Made by a program: the position numbers and the translations under genes
Assembly (NCBI GenBank): GCA_026196225.1
Contig: JAPHRD010000013.1
Location: 1-33,005, forward strand
From: Motiliproteus sp.
Lineage (GTDB): Bacteria; Pseudomonadota; Gammaproteobacteria; Pseudomonadales; Balneatricaceae
Reading direction: 5' to 3'
DNA length: 33,005 nt
In this document: positions 32,909-33,005 of the stretch, piece after piece
Numbering within the stretch: the first letter of the stretch is position 1
Layout: every line of letters begins with the position of its first letter
Notes under the pieces: model-generated
What the model was told of the DNA's origin: nothing
Database searches by the model: none
The model's input: only the letters and a program-made list of their open reading frames with translations

Positions 32909-33005
32909 GAGCCTGTAAATAATTCTGTGTAACTGCCAGGGTTAAAGGTAATCAACCAAGCGGTCTTCGAACTCGATGATAAATCGGTTCAAGGCCGCTT
33001 TCCAA
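32909..33005 (-). mobile_element. Right end of an IS256-family insertion sequence (partial)
   Basis: The terminal sequence GAGCCTGTAAATAATTCTGTG continues GTAACTGCC, as in IS256-family inverted repeats, starting at about 32909. The transposase C-terminus follows inside it. The element runs off the right edge of the window, so its length, other end and target-site duplication cannot be seen. Between 32780 and 32908 I see no gene. Confidence 0.7.
32942..33005 (-). CDS. IS256-family (Mutator-type) transposase, C-terminal fragment
   Basis: The last 20 codons of a minus-strand gene enter from the right edge: WKAALNRFIIEFEDRL and VDYL, then stop. The W-x-x-ALNxFxIxFExR pattern is the typical end of IS256-family transposases, which use a DDE catalytic core located outside this window. 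The stop is 5 bp inside the inverted repeat, as usual in these elements. Confidence 0.75.
   Translation of the reverse strand, partial: WKAALNRFIIEFEDRLVDYL

Overview
The window looks like a chromosomal segment of a marine-type, denitrifying or NO-detoxifying Gammaproteobacterium. An Oceanospirillales-like lineage is my best guess, inferred from gene content only: a cNOR cluster with NsrR, TAXI-type TRAP transport, SelO, a Fur-type box, TfoX and a YjgN-like protein. No rRNA, tRNA, CRISPR array or prophage was seen. The only mobile element is one end of an IS256-family insertion at the right edge.

Layout. (1) 1-1280: a 32-codon single-span membrane protein with its own promoter and strong RBS, a small CxxC 'oxidoreductase-like' protein behind a structured leader, and a four-span membrane protein of unknown function. 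(2) 1450-10656: a catabolic and uptake locus. The minus strand carries crotonase, an ADP-forming acyl-CoA synthetase (4-bp ATGA overlap with the first crotonase) and a second crotonase. A divergent RpiR-type regulator follows, then (minus strand, in transcription order) a TAXI solute receptor, a fused TRAP permease and a UspA protein. Together these suggest import of an organic acid, CoA activation and hydration or isomerisation; the substrate is unknown. (3) 11246-13760: a VOC-fold protein, three small unrecognised genes behind a good Fur-box match, and a degenerate stand-alone receiver domain. (4) 13849-17316: SelO, an HxlR regulator divergent from a glutathione S-transferase with three regularly spaced 17-bp palindromes between them, and thiopurine methyltransferase. 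(5) 17322-25622: the nitric oxide block: nsrR, a hemerythrin, a small membrane protein, norC-norB, norE-norF-norQ-norD and a membrane-anchored bacteriohemerythrin. NsrR-like boxes lie upstream of nsrR, and perfect FNR/DNR-type half-site palindromes lie upstream of norC and of the bacteriohemerythrin. (6) 25779-32744: a lipoprotein of unknown function, a short alphaproteobacterial-type NAD kinase, an M48 protease with a YjgN/DUF898 partner, GNAT, a small unknown protein, TfoX-like, and a frameshifted membrane protein next to the IS256 end.

How it works together. The NO block appears self-contained: NsrR (Fe-S ligands Asp8, Cys92, Cys97, Cys103 present) and an FNR/DNR-type activator encoded elsewhere would control NorCB, its accessory proteins NorE/F and NorQ/D, and two di-iron hemerythrin-type proteins. 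A recurring oddity is many short tandem duplications (8-16 bp units) between genes and at gene starts. No entirely new multi-gene system is proven. The best candidates for something undescribed are the Fur-box trio, the 32-codon membrane protein, and the divergent membrane protein plus hemerythrins attached to the nor cluster.
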